From positions 62,001-126,000 of the forward strand of contig NZ_JALQEM010000031.1 of the NCBI RefSeq assembly GCF_023630705.1: 64,000 bases of DNA, given 5' to 3'. Origin of the DNA: Caballeronia sp. GAFFF1. Lineage in GTDB: Bacteria > Pseudomonadota > Gammaproteobacteria > Burkholderiales > Burkholderiaceae. Within the stretch, counting starts at the first letter, position 1; each line of letters opens with the position of its first letter. A program made the position numbers and the translations under genes. Under the pieces are notes generated by a model, which was not told where the DNA came from, made no database searches, and saw nothing but the letters and a program-made list of their open reading frames with translations. This document shows positions 55,368-63,918 of this stretch, in pieces.

Positions 55368-56432
55368 ATGAACACACCAGTCCGATACTCCGCCGATGAA
55401 CTGCAAGCCTTCGCCCGGCGTCTCTTCACGAAAGCCGGCATGGAAGACGTGAAAGCCCAAGCCGTGGCGCGCACGCTCGTCGACGGCGACTTGATGGGAC
55501 ACGATACCCACGGCCTCGCGTTGCTGCCCGGCTATATCCGCGAAATCGAGAACGGCGCGATGACATGCGCCGGCGAACCGGAGGTCGTGTCGGACCGCGG
55601 CGCCAGCGTGTTGTGGGATGGCCGGCGTCTTCCCGGCCCGTGGCTGGTTCTGAGCGGCATCGAAACGCTCGCGCCCAGAGCGAAGAAATATGGCAGCGCG
55701 ACGCTCGTGATCCGGCGCAGCCACCACATCGCTTGTCTTGCGAGCTATCTGGAGAAGGCCACGGCGGACGGATTCATGATCGTGCTCGCGAGTTCCGATC
55801 CGGCGGTGCAGAGCGTCGCGCCTCACGGCGGCACGCGCTCGGTCTTCACGCCGAACCCGATTGCAGCGGGCATTCCCACGTCGGGCACGCCGTTTCTCAT
55901 CGACATCTCGGCATCCACGGTGACGAACGGCATGACCGCGCGCCGCCATAAAGCGGGCGAACTGTTCGACGAAGCCTGCTTTCTCGATGCGCAAGGACAC
56001 CCGAGCCGCGATCCCGCCGTGCTCTCAGCCGAGCCGCCGGGGTCCATCCTGCCGGTCGGCGGCATGACGTGGGGACATAAGGGCTTCGGGCTCGCGCTCT
56101 TGATCGAGGCGCTGACGGGCGGTCTCGCCGGTCACGGCCGGGCCGATCCGCCGGATGGCTGGGGCGCGACGGTATTTCTGTCGCTATATGATCCCGCGGC
56201 CTTCGGCGGTCCCGCCGCGTTCGAGCGGCAAATGGACTGGATCGGCGACGCCTGCCGAGAGAATCCGCCGCGCCCTGGAACGTCGAGCGTGCGGATGCCG
56301 GGCGATCGCGGACTGAGCTTGAAGCGCGACCAGTTGCGCGACGGCGTGGCGCTGCATCCGACCATCGCGCCGGCGCTGGAAGCCTGCGCCGAGCGCTATG
56401 AGATTGCGTTTCCCGCCGCGCTCGCCGGCTGA
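55368..56432 (+). CDS. Malate/L-lactate dehydrogenase (Ldh) family oxidoreductase
   Basis: 354 aa. Family phrases: SADELQAFARRLFTKAGM, LVDGDLMGHDTHGLALLPGYIRE, RRSHHIACLASYLEKA, and MTWGHKGFGLALLIEALTGGLAGHGR. These enzymes oxidise 2-hydroxy acids or reduce keto acids/imines with NAD(P). ATG 55368 gives the usual N-terminus. With the flanking LysR and anion-type MFS gene, the likely role is hydroxy- or sugar-acid catabolism. Confidence 0.9.
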   Translation: MNTPVRYSADELQAFARRLFTKAGMEDVKAQAVARTLVDGDLMGHDTHGLALLPGYIREIENGAMTCAGEPEVVSDRGASVLWDGRRLPGPWLVLSGIETLAPRAKKYGSATLVIRRSHHIACLASYLEKATADGFMIVLASSDPAVQSVAPHGGTRSVFTPNPIAAGIPTSGTPFLIDISASTVTNGMTARRHKAGELFDEACFLDAQGHPSRDPAVLSAEPPGSILPVGGMTWGHKGFGLALLIEALTGGLAGHGRADPPDGWGATVFLSLYDPAAFGGPAAFERQMDWIGDACRENPPRPGTSSVRMPGDRGLSLKRDQLRDGVALHPTIAPALEACAERYEIAFPAALAG

Positions 56433-56479
56433 CGAATCAACGAGAGCGGGCGTCGCGGCGGTGTGCTGTCGGTTTGCTG

Positions 56480-57832
56480 TTATGTGCGCTCGTCGAGCGC
56501 GGCCGGCGGAATCGGGCCGCGCACCAGCACCCAATAGCCGGTCACCGCGACGGCCGCCACGCCAGCCCCGACGAAAAGCGCGGGCTGGAACGAGTGCGAC
56601 TTCTGCACGATAAAGCCCGTCACCACCGGCGCCAGCGCGCCGCCGAAGTAGCCGCCGAAGTTCTGCATCGCGCCGATCGACGCCGTGCAGTTGGCAGGCG
56701 CGGCCACGGAAGCCGTCGCCCAGGCCGCGCTGCTCGACACGTACAGCAGCAGCATCGAGATGGAGATGAACACGACCGCCAGCGTCGCGCTGTGCGTGAG
56801 GCCGGTCAGCACCGTGAACACGGCGACACCGAAGAGCGAAGCCGCCATCGGGTATTTGCGGCTATTGACCGCCGATACGCCGCGCCGGGCGAGCACGTCG
56901 CAGATCTTGCCGCCCGAGAGCGAGCCGATCACGCCGAAGAGATACGGCACCGCCGCCACCCATCCGGACTTCGAAATGGTCAGATGGAACTCCATCTGCA
57001 GATACGTCGGCAACCACGCGTTGTAGAGCCACAAGACGTAGATCGTGCCGAAGAAGCCGAGCAGCATGCCCCACGTCGTGCCGAATTCGAACAGACGACG
57101 CCATTCGCGCCACGTCGGACGGCTCTGCACTTCGCCATCGACATCCGTGAGGTAGGCGCGCTCGCGTTGCGTGAGCTCGACCTGACGCGGATCGCGATGC
57201 ACGGCGAAGAAGCACAGCGCCACGACAAGGCCTGCGATGCCCATGATGCCGAACATCCAGCGCCATCCGACGGCCAACATCACGACCGTCAGCAAGGGTG
57301 CCGATATCGCGGTGCCGAGCGTGGACGAACTGTTCCAGATGCCGGTTGCGGCGCCCCGCTCCTTCTTGCCGAACCAGTCGCGCACGACCTTCGCGCTCGT
57401 CGGAAACTGCGGCGCCTCGCCGATGCCCAGCACCATGCGCGCGGCGAAGAACTGGCCGAAGCTCGTCACCACGCCGCCGAACGCTTGCGCCACCGACCAC
57501 GTCGCGAGACTGACGGCCAGCATGATGCGCGCGCCGAAGCGATCGACGAGCGCGCCGGCCGGCAGTTGCGCGAACGCATACGCCCACAGGAACGCCGAAA
57601 GCAGCAGCCCCATTTCGGCGACCGACAGCCCGAGGTCGTGGCGGATCAGCGGATTCGCGATGGACAGCGTGGCGCGGTCGATGTAGTTGATGACGCCGCT
57701 CAAGAGGAGCAAAGCAAGCGCAGTGCGCTGGATTCGCCGGACTCTCGGCGAAGCGCGGTCGTCGGACGCGACGAACTGGGCGCCGCTCGCGTCCGTTTCC
57801 GGCACGCGCGGCGCGGTGGAGGATTGCTCCAT
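56480..57832 (-). CDS. MFS transporter of the anion:cation symporter type
   Basis: 450 aa with 12 helices. The segments LLLLSGVINYIDRATLSIANPLI, LSAFLWAYAFAQLPAGALVDRFGAR and GIGEAPQFPTSAKVVRDWFGKKERGAATGIWNSSSTLG are typical of the glucarate/galactonate/phthalate permease group. Likely imports an organic acid for the convergent Ldh enzyme. AGGAGA precedes the ATG. Confidence 0.9.
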   Translation of the reverse strand: MEQSSTAPRVPETDASGAQFVASDDRASPRVRRIQRTALALLLLSGVINYIDRATLSIANPLIRHDLGLSVAEMGLLLSAFLWAYAFAQLPAGALVDRFGARIMLAVSLATWSVAQAFGGVVTSFGQFFAARMVLGIGEAPQFPTSAKVVRDWFGKKERGAATGIWNSSSTLGTAISAPLLTVVMLAVGWRWMFGIMGIAGLVVALCFFAVHRDPRQVELTQRERAYLTDVDGEVQSRPTWREWRRLFEFGTTWGMLLGFFGTIYVLWLYNAWLPTYLQMEFHLTISKSGWVAAVPYLFGVIGSLSGGKICDVLARRGVSAVNSRKYPMAASLFGVAVFTVLTGLTHSATLAVVFISISMLLLYVSSSAAWATASVAAPANCTASIGAMQNFGGYFGGALAPVVTGFIVQKSHSFQPALFVGAGVAAVAVTGYWVLVRGPIPPAALDERT

Positions 57833-58130
57833 GGGTATGTCTCCTGGATATTCGTTTTGTCGGCGAGGCCGTGTGTCGATTCCGACGCGCGCAAGGCGGC
57901 ATTGGACTGAGGCACGATAAGTCGGCGTCCGTCAGAAATCCAATCACTATTCCTCGGGAACCGATTCCATTTGTTTATCGCGCGCTAGGGGCAAACCCGC
58001 GCATGGCAAGCGTCTTTGCCGGCGTTTGCGCCCTTACAACGGTCGCGCGCGCACGACGAATCGCCGGACCGGCGTCGCGTGTCTAGCGTATCATTGCCGC
58101 GCCCCTGCCATTTCCACCAAGAAGGACTCC
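57833..58130. other. Intergenic region between MFS and MEDS genes
   Basis: 298 bases holding the promoter regions of two divergent genes. No copy of the GAATTGA-N6-TCAATTC palindrome is present. A small inverted repeat GGAACCGATTCC occurs near 57960. Nothing else is interpretable. Confidence 0.4.
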
Positions 58131-58811
58131 ATGCATCCGCCAACATTGGCCGGTACGCCGCTCGACGCGTATCACGTCTGCGCGTTCTTCGACAGCCGCG
58201 ACGATGAGTACGCAACGCTCAATCCCTTCTTCAAGGAGGCGGTCGAGAATGGCGAAAAGGTCATGCATATCATCGATCCCGCTTTGTTCGCCGACCATCG
58301 TGCGCGGCTCACGGCGTCCGGCATCGATGCGGCGCACTGCGAGGCTTGCGGCCAGCTCGAACTCGTGCCCTGGGGCGATGCGTATCTGAATGACGAAGGC
58401 GTGTTCGACAAAGACAAGATGCTGGCCGCCGTCGAGCATCTGACCGGAACCGGGCGCGATGCGGGCTTCCGGCGTCTGCGGATCATGGGCAACATGGACT
58501 GGATATTCTCGGATATCGACGTTGCGCCGAAGCTGATCGAATACGAAGCCGAGGTCAACGAGGTGCTCGCGCGCAATCGCCAGCCGGCCATCTGCGTGTA
58601 CGACATGGCGAAGCTCTCGGGCGCCATGCTGATGGACCTGCTGCGCACGCACCCGATGACGCTCATCAACGGTGTGGTGCAGGAGAATCCCTTCTTCACG
58701 CCGCCTTCGCAGATGATTCTCGAACTCAAACGGCGTCGGTTCATCGAATCCGTGCCGGGCGACGAGCCGGCCGGCAGCCCCGGCGCCTCTCTGGAAGAGC
58801 ATGTTCGCTGA
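58131..58811 (+). CDS. MEDS-domain sensory protein
   Basis: 226 aa. AYHVCAFFDSRDDEYATLNPFFKEAVENGEKVMHIIDP is the start pattern of the MEDS (DcmR sensory) domain, followed by LELVPWGDAYL and ICVYDMAKLSGAMLMDLLRTHP. MEDS domains sense small molecules such as hydrocarbon derivatives, probably in the cytoplasm. GAAGGA lies just before the ATG. It overlaps the kinase gene by 11 bases, so the two are translated together and probably work as sensor and kinase. Confidence 0.85.
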   Translation: MHPPTLAGTPLDAYHVCAFFDSRDDEYATLNPFFKEAVENGEKVMHIIDPALFADHRARLTASGIDAAHCEACGQLELVPWGDAYLNDEGVFDKDKMLAAVEHLTGTGRDAGFRRLRIMGNMDWIFSDIDVAPKLIEYEAEVNEVLARNRQPAICVYDMAKLSGAMLMDLLRTHPMTLINGVVQENPFFTPPSQMILELKRRRFIESVPGDEPAGSPGASLEEHVR

Positions 58812-60408
58812 CGCGGCGATCGAGGCGCTGTCGCGGGAAGCCGCGGAGCGCAGCCTGCGCGATCTCATGGGCCTGCTGGCGCTGCCCGCGCTATGGGCCG
58901 GGCGCGACGGCCGCACGGTCATCGAGCTGATGACGGAGGCCGTCGAGCGAATCGTGCGTCTGGACATTTGCTACGCGCACGTGCCGTTGCTTCCCGACGC
59001 TCCTCCCTTCGAAAGCCTGCGTCTGTCGGAAGCCGACGCGACCGCCGATACGCGTCTTGCCTGGGAAAGCGCGATCGAAGGGTGGCGGCGCATGCCCATC
59101 AGCCCGCGAGCCGTGCTTCAGGCGACGCCGGCGGGCGCGCAACGGCTCGTGCGCATGAGCATGGGCTACACGGCCGCGCAGGGCAGCGTCTGGTTCGGCT
59201 CGGCGGATCCGTCGTTTCCCTCCGTGACGGACCTCGCGTTTCTCCGCGCGGCGACCTCGCTCGCGGCCACGGGTTTGCAGGCGGCGCGGGCCGCTCATGA
59301 ACGCGAGACGGCAAGCCGCGCAAAAGACGAATTCCTCGCCATGCTCGGTCACGAGCTGCGCAATCCGCTCGCGCCGATCACGACCGCGCTCGGCCTCATC
59401 CGCAAACATCGCGGGGGAACGCCGGACAAGTACCACGACATCATCGAGCGGCAGGTATCGCATCTGTCGCGGCTCGTCGAAGATCTGCTGGACGTGAGCC
59501 GCATCACGCGCGGGTCGATCGAACTGCATCTGGAACCCGTGCGAATCGGGTCGGTGCTGACGCGGGCGATCGAGGCCGCGAGTCCGCTGATCGAGCAGCG
59601 CGGCCAAACGTTGTCGCTCTCCGTGACGGACGACGGCGCATTGATCTCCGCGGACCTCACGCGGCTCACGCAGGTCTTCGGCAATCTGCTCAACAACGCG
59701 GCGAAATACACGGATGCGGGCGGCGCCATCCGCGTCGAAGCCGTGACGCGCGCGACGGAGATCGTCGTGTCCGTGTCCGATAACGGCGCCGGCATCAGCG
59801 ACGAACTGATGCCCCGCCTCTTCACCATCTTCGAGCAAGGGCGAACCACCATCGACCGCGCGAAAGGCGGACTGGGCATCGGCCTCGCGCTCGTGAAGAA
59901 TCTCGTCGAACTGCACGGCGGCACCGTGACCGCGACGAGCGAAGGGCCGGCCAAGGGTTCCACTTTCGTCGTGACGCTGCCGACCGCACCGCATGCGCTC
60001 GCGCCGGTGGATGCGTTGCCGTACGGGCATTCGCTTCCCGACGGCAACGGCGTGCGCGTGCTGCTCGTCGACGACAACGAGGACGGTCTCCTCGCGATGG
60101 AAGCGTTTCTCACCGAGCTCGGATTCGACGTGGCGACGGCGAGCCTGCCGGAGGCGGCACTCCGAGTCGCGGCGGAGTTTCGCCCGGCGTTCGCCGTGCT
60201 CGATATCGGCTTGCCGGGCATGGACGGCTACGAGCTCGCCAGGGCGCTGCAACGTCAATATGGGGCTGACGCGCCCCGGCTCTTCGCGTTGACCGGCTAT
60301 GGCCAGGCCGAAGACCGCAAGCGCTCGGCGGACGCCGGCTTCGAGCGTCACTTCGTGAAGCCGGTGCCGCTCATGGATCTCGCTGAGGCGCTGCGCGTCA
60401 TCGAGTGA
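58801..60408 (+). CDS. Hybrid histidine kinase (HisKA-HATPase-receiver)
   Basis: 535 aa. A GAF-like N-terminal region (about 20-160) is followed by HisKA with H184 in AMLGHELRNPLAPI, HATPase with NLLNNAAKYTD, DNGAGI and GGLGIGLALVKNLV, and a receiver domain with D468 in VLDIGLPGMDG. The N-terminal region lacks membrane helices, so sensing is cytoplasmic and may be relayed by the overlapping MEDS protein. No output regulator is next to it. Confidence 0.92.
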   Translation: MFADAAIEALSREAAERSLRDLMGLLALPALWAGRDGRTVIELMTEAVERIVRLDICYAHVPLLPDAPPFESLRLSEADATADTRLAWESAIEGWRRMPISPRAVLQATPAGAQRLVRMSMGYTAAQGSVWFGSADPSFPSVTDLAFLRAATSLAATGLQAARAAHERETASRAKDEFLAMLGHELRNPLAPITTALGLIRKHRGGTPDKYHDIIERQVSHLSRLVEDLLDVSRITRGSIELHLEPVRIGSVLTRAIEAASPLIEQRGQTLSLSVTDDGALISADLTRLTQVFGNLLNNAAKYTDAGGAIRVEAVTRATEIVVSVSDNGAGISDELMPRLFTIFEQGRTTIDRAKGGLGIGLALVKNLVELHGGTVTATSEGPAKGSTFVVTLPTAPHALAPVDALPYGHSLPDGNGVRVLLVDDNEDGLLAMEAFLTELGFDVATASLPEAALRVAAEFRPAFAVLDIGLPGMDGYELARALQRQYGADAPRLFALTGYGQAEDRKRSADAGFERHFVKPVPLMDLAEALRVIE

Positions 60409-60423
60409 CGCACTCGCGGCCCG

Positions 60424-61278
60424 TTACGCTTCGTTTTCGGGGAAATCCGCGCCCACCGTCGTCTTTTCCCACGTGTCGAAGTCGCGCTTGAGCGTGTCGA
60501 GCTTCTTGCGCGCCAGTTCGAGCGCGGTCTTGCCGAGCAGCAGGCGCAGCGGCGGCGCGTCGGCAGTCGCGGCTTCGATGATGGCGTGCGCCGCGCGCAC
60601 CGGATCGCCCGCCTGATTGCCGCTGCGAGCCGCTGTCTGCTTGCGACGCTCGCCCGCGGTCGCCGCATAGTCGGCGATTTCGGTCGCCGAGGACTTGATC
60701 GACGGTCCCGCCCAGTTGGTTCGGAACGGACCCGGCTCGACGATCATCACGTCGATGCCGAGCGGCTTCAGTTCCGTCGCAAGCGATTCGGATATGCCTT
60801 CCACCGCGTACTTCGTGCCGTGGTAGTAGCCTGTCGCGGCAAAGCTGGCAAGCCCGCCGATGGACGAAACGTTGATGACGATGCCGCTCTTCTGGGCCCG
60901 CATAACGGGCAGAACCGCCTTCGTCATATCGACGAGACCGAACACGTTGGTTTCGAACATGTCGCGCACCACGTCGTCTTCGCCCTCTTCGATCGCCGCA
61001 AGATAGCCGTAACCTGCGTTATTGACTAGAGCGTCGATGCGGCCGAAGCGTTGCATCGTCTGCTCGACGGCGCTCTTGATCTGTTCGCGGTTCTGTACGT
61101 CGAGCGGCAGGACGATGGCGCGATCTTCGTGTCCCTTGACGATGTCCTGCACTTTCGACGGATCGCGGGCCGTCACGACCGCGCGCCAGCCGCGTTCGAG
61201 CACCGCGTTCGCCAATTCGCGGCCGAAGCCCGTTGAACAGCCGGTAATCAGCCAGACGGGATTGTCCCGGTTCATCAT
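60424..61278 (-). CDS. Short-chain dehydrogenase/reductase (oxidoreductase)
   Basis: 284 aa classical SDR with ITGCSTGFGRELA, NNAGYGY, NVSSIGG and the active site YHGTK. The long C-terminal tail (RTNWAGPSIK…RAAHAIIEAA) is typical of the group annotated as oxidoreductase/SDR in Burkholderia. ATG 61278 has AAGGAG seven bases upstream. Substrate unknown. Ends 15 bases from the convergent kinase gene. Confidence 0.88.
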   Translation of the reverse strand: MMNRDNPVWLITGCSTGFGRELANAVLERGWRAVVTARDPSKVQDIVKGHEDRAIVLPLDVQNREQIKSAVEQTMQRFGRIDALVNNAGYGYLAAIEEGEDDVVRDMFETNVFGLVDMTKAVLPVMRAQKSGIVINVSSIGGLASFAATGYYHGTKYAVEGISESLATELKPLGIDVMIVEPGPFRTNWAGPSIKSSATEIADYAATAGERRKQTAARSGNQAGDPVRAAHAIIEAATADAPPLRLLLGKTALELARKKLDTLKRDFDTWEKTTVGADFPENEA

Positions 61279-61678
61279 GTCCAGACTCCTTTCAGATGGA
61301 AAGTTCGATGGAAGCGTTCGTGGCGACAGCAGAAGAGTCGAGCATGCGACGGAATATGGCCGCGCATGTCGGGTAAGAGCCGAATTCATTCTAGCTGCGG
61401 TCGCCGTTTGTCGCACGGATCGTGCCGGGCGGAAACTGCTGTCTCTCGCGCAAATCGTTAGGACGTCTATCATGATGCCGTCGATCGACTGCGGGCGTGG
61501 AACCGGAACAAAGTCGTCGATGGATGTATTCTCGACAGGTTGCAGTTACGGCTTCCAATTGAGGCATCGGTCTTGCGATCATGCCCGCGAGCAACGCCAC
61601 AAGCCGACCGTGCATGCTGCACGCGGCTTTCGTTAGAATGAATCGAATCCCCTATTTCTGCCATTGCAGGAGGCGAGC
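61279..61678. other. 400-base intergenic region between SDR and aminotransferase
   Basis: Gene-free region between two divergent genes. A TAGAAT (61634-61639) resembles a -10 box for the aminotransferase gene, but no -35 is evident 17 bases before it. No hairpin, repeat or convincing small gene is visible. Confidence 0.45.
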
Positions 61679-62806
61679 GTGTCAGGTTTACTCCCCGATG
61701 TTGACCCCGAGGGACTCCTCGAATATTCAGTCGTTTTCACCGACCGGTCACTGAATCACATGTCGCAGCGCTTTCAGGGCGTCATGCGCGACATCTCGGC
61801 CTTGCTCAAACAGGTCTATCACGCGCATTCGGCCGTCGTGGTTCCCGGTAGCGGGACGTTCGGCATGGAAGCCGTCGCGCGTCAATTCGCGACGAACAGA
61901 AAGTGTCTCGTGATTCGCAACGGCTGGTTCAGTTACCGCTGGACGCAGATATTCGACATGGGCAGCATTCCGTCTGAGTCCGTGGTGCTGAAGGCGCGTC
62001 CGGCGCAGCAAGGCAGGCAGGTCCCGTATGCGCCGCCTCCGGTGGACGAAGTCGTCGCGGCGATCGCAGAGCACAAGCCCGATCTGGTCTTCGCCCCGCA
62101 TGTCGAGACGGCATCGGGCGTAATGCTGCCCGACAGCTACTTGCGCGCCGTGTCGAACGCGGTGCATGCGGTCGGAGGCATGTTCGTGCTGGATTGCGTC
62201 GCCTCCGGCACGGTGTGGGTCGATATGCAGGCAAGCGGCATCGACGTCCTTCTCAGCGCGCCGCAAAAAGGATGGAGCGCGTCGCCGTGCTGCGCGCTCG
62301 TGATGCTCAGTCCCCTCGCCCGCGAGAGGATCGAAGCGACGACGAGCACCAGCTTCGCCTGCGACCTGCGCAAGTGGCTGCAGATCATGGAAGCCTACGA
62401 AAAAGGTGGCTTCGCCTATCACGCCACGATGCCGACGGACAGTCTCGAAACCCTGCGCGACGCGATGAAGGAAGCGGAGTCGTACGGCTTCGACAAGGTA
62501 CGGGCGGAGCAACTCGAACTGGGCCAGCGCGTGCGCGCGCTATTGGCCGAGAAGGGCTTCAAGAGCGTGGCACCGGAAGGTTTCGAGGCTCCCGGGGTCG
62601 TCGTCAGCTACACGGACGATGACGGCATCCGCTCCGGCCAGAAGTTCGCCGACGCCGGCTTGCAAGTGGCCGCGGGCGTTCCGCTCATGTGCGACGAGCC
62701 CGACGATTTCAAGACCTTCCGCATCGGGCTATTCGGACTCGACAAGCTGCACGACGTTGATGCTGCCGTGGCCCGAGTGGCCCGCGCATTGGAGCGGATC
62801 GTCTGA
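61679..62806 (+). CDS. Class V aminotransferase (alanine-glyoxylate/serine-pyruvate type)
   Basis: 375 aa PLP enzyme. VVVPGSGTFGMEAVARQF (PLP phosphate binding), VHAVGGMFVLDCVASGTVW (cofactor Asp), and the Schiff-base Lys K197 in SAPQKGWSASP match the class V fold. C-terminal VVSYTDDDGIRSGQKFADAGLQVAAGVP completes it. GTG 61679 is chosen because AGGAGG stands about six bases upstream; the TTG at 61664 is not. It moves an amino group between small amino acids and glyoxylate or pyruvate. Confidence 0.9.
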   Translation: MSGLLPDVDPEGLLEYSVVFTDRSLNHMSQRFQGVMRDISALLKQVYHAHSAVVVPGSGTFGMEAVARQFATNRKCLVIRNGWFSYRWTQIFDMGSIPSESVVLKARPAQQGRQVPYAPPPVDEVVAAIAEHKPDLVFAPHVETASGVMLPDSYLRAVSNAVHAVGGMFVLDCVASGTVWVDMQASGIDVLLSAPQKGWSASPCCALVMLSPLARERIEATTSTSFACDLRKWLQIMEAYEKGGFAYHATMPTDSLETLRDAMKEAESYGFDKVRAEQLELGQRVRALLAEKGFKSVAPEGFEAPGVVVSYTDDDGIRSGQKFADAGLQVAAGVPLMCDEPDDFKTFRIGLFGLDKLHDVDAAVARVARALERIV

Positions 62807-62824
62807 TGTACCCCTGACGTCAGT

Positions 62825-62857
62825 GCGGCGAACTCACGAGCTTCATGAGTTCGCCGC
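62825..62857 (+). promoter_or_regulatory. Hairpin covering the start codon of the next gene
   Basis: GCGGCGAACTCA (62825-62836) and TGAGTTCGCCGC (62846-62857) form a perfect 12-bp stem. The 3' arm includes the last two bases of the ATG at 62845. It could terminate the aminotransferase transcript, though it lacks a U-tract, or block translation of the small gene. Confidence 0.55.
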
Positions 62858-63180
62858 TTGCGCCTTCGACTGCGCGCCTTGCGCGATCTGGTGCTGCCTT
62901 TTTCGTCTATGCGCGGGATGCCGTGGATGGCGAACGCGTGACCTTGCAGGACGATGTCCTTGTCGTCGAGTCGATATGTGGCAGGCGCAAGCGCACGTAT
63001 CAATTCAACACGCAATGGGTCACGCTGCTTATCGCGCAGAACGGCGCAGGCGTACGACTGTTCGTTCGCAGCGCGTGCGAAACGGTGGAACTCGGGCGCT
63101 TCGCGACGCGGGGGCATCGCTTGCAATTCGCCTCGGAAATTCAACGCATTGCGCGATGCGAGCGCGGTGCGCATCCATAA
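62845..63180 (+). CDS. Small DUF2244-like protein without membrane part
   Basis: 111 aa. The stretch AVDGERVTLQDDVLVVESICGRRKRTYQFNTQWVTLL followed by VELGRFATRGHRLQFASEIQRI follows the C-terminal half of DUF2244 proteins. The two membrane helices that normally begin such proteins are absent, so this is a soluble or shortened version. The ATG lies in a hairpin and has no clear ribosome-binding site, so the start is uncertain. Confidence 0.6.
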   Translation: MSSPLAPSTARLARSGAAFFVYARDAVDGERVTLQDDVLVVESICGRRKRTYQFNTQWVTLLIAQNGAGVRLFVRSACETVELGRFATRGHRLQFASEIQRIARCERGAHP

Positions 63181-63274
63181 TCAGACTGCGGAGGCAATGC
63201 CTCGTGCTCGACAACGCGCACTGCGCGTGCGTGTAGCCACCTGAAAGAGCGGCCACACGCCTTACGACGTCACG

Positions 63275-63469
63275 TCATTCGCCTTTCACGGACGCCGCGC
63301 CGTCTTCGTTGCTGCCGCCTTCCCGACGCTGCACGCCGGCACCTTCGGTGCCGCCTATCGTGTCTTCCTTGCTGGACAATTCGACGAGCCCTTCTTCCTC
63401 CGTGATATTCGACGTCTCGACGGCTCTCGGGTTGCCGGGTCCCGACGGGCTGTTCGCGTGTCTGGCCAT
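63275..63469 (-). CDS. Small hydrophilic hypothetical protein
   Basis: 64 aa (MARHANSPSGPGNPRAVE…), rich in Gly, Glu, Ser and Asp, with no helix or signal. CGGAG stands seven bases before ATG 63469. Composition suggests a disordered, possibly stress-related protein. Not recognised. Confidence 0.6.
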   Translation of the reverse strand: MARHANSPSGPGNPRAVETSNITEEEGLVELSSKEDTIGGTEGAGVQRREGGSNEDGAASVKGE

Positions 63470-63650
63470 GACTGACTCCGTTTGGTTGATGGCAGGGCGG
63501 CCGCCTGGCAAAGCGCCCTCCTTCCTTATTCAAGTGGTATCGCCCAGGCTACCGCAATGCTTGCAATGCCTATGCCCAGCTTCTGGCGATCACGGCTTCG
63601 ACGGGCATGACGCATGCGGCGCTGTCATTCTCAATCAACGGAGCGTGACT

Positions 63651-63827
63651 ATGAACGAGCAAACTTCTGGAAAGCAAAACAAGGAGCCAAGCGAGACGGA
63701 GCGCGAACGAGCTCGCGAAGATCGACAACAGACCGAAGTGGACGGCGCGTCGGATAGAAGTGGAAGCGGCAACACGCTTGGCGATGGCAGCAGCAATAGC
63801 CAGGGCAATAAGCAGGGACAAGCATAG
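63651..63827 (+). CDS. Small disordered Ser/Gln/Glu-rich protein
   Basis: 58 aa (MNEQTSGKQNKEPSETERER…), highly charged at the front and Gly/Ser/Asn-rich at the end. CGGAG lies seven bases upstream of the ATG. Similar in style, not in sequence, to the small protein encoded on the opposite strand just before it. Function unknown. Confidence 0.55.
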   Translation: MNEQTSGKQNKEPSETERERAREDRQQTEVDGASDRSGSGNTLGDGSSNSQGNKQGQA

Positions 63828-63918
63828 TCAGTCGCAGCGGCGCGAGACGAACGATAGGTCGCTCGCACGTTCTCGCGCAACTCGGCGGATACGGGAGAGA
63901 GTGGATGAAACGCGTCTC

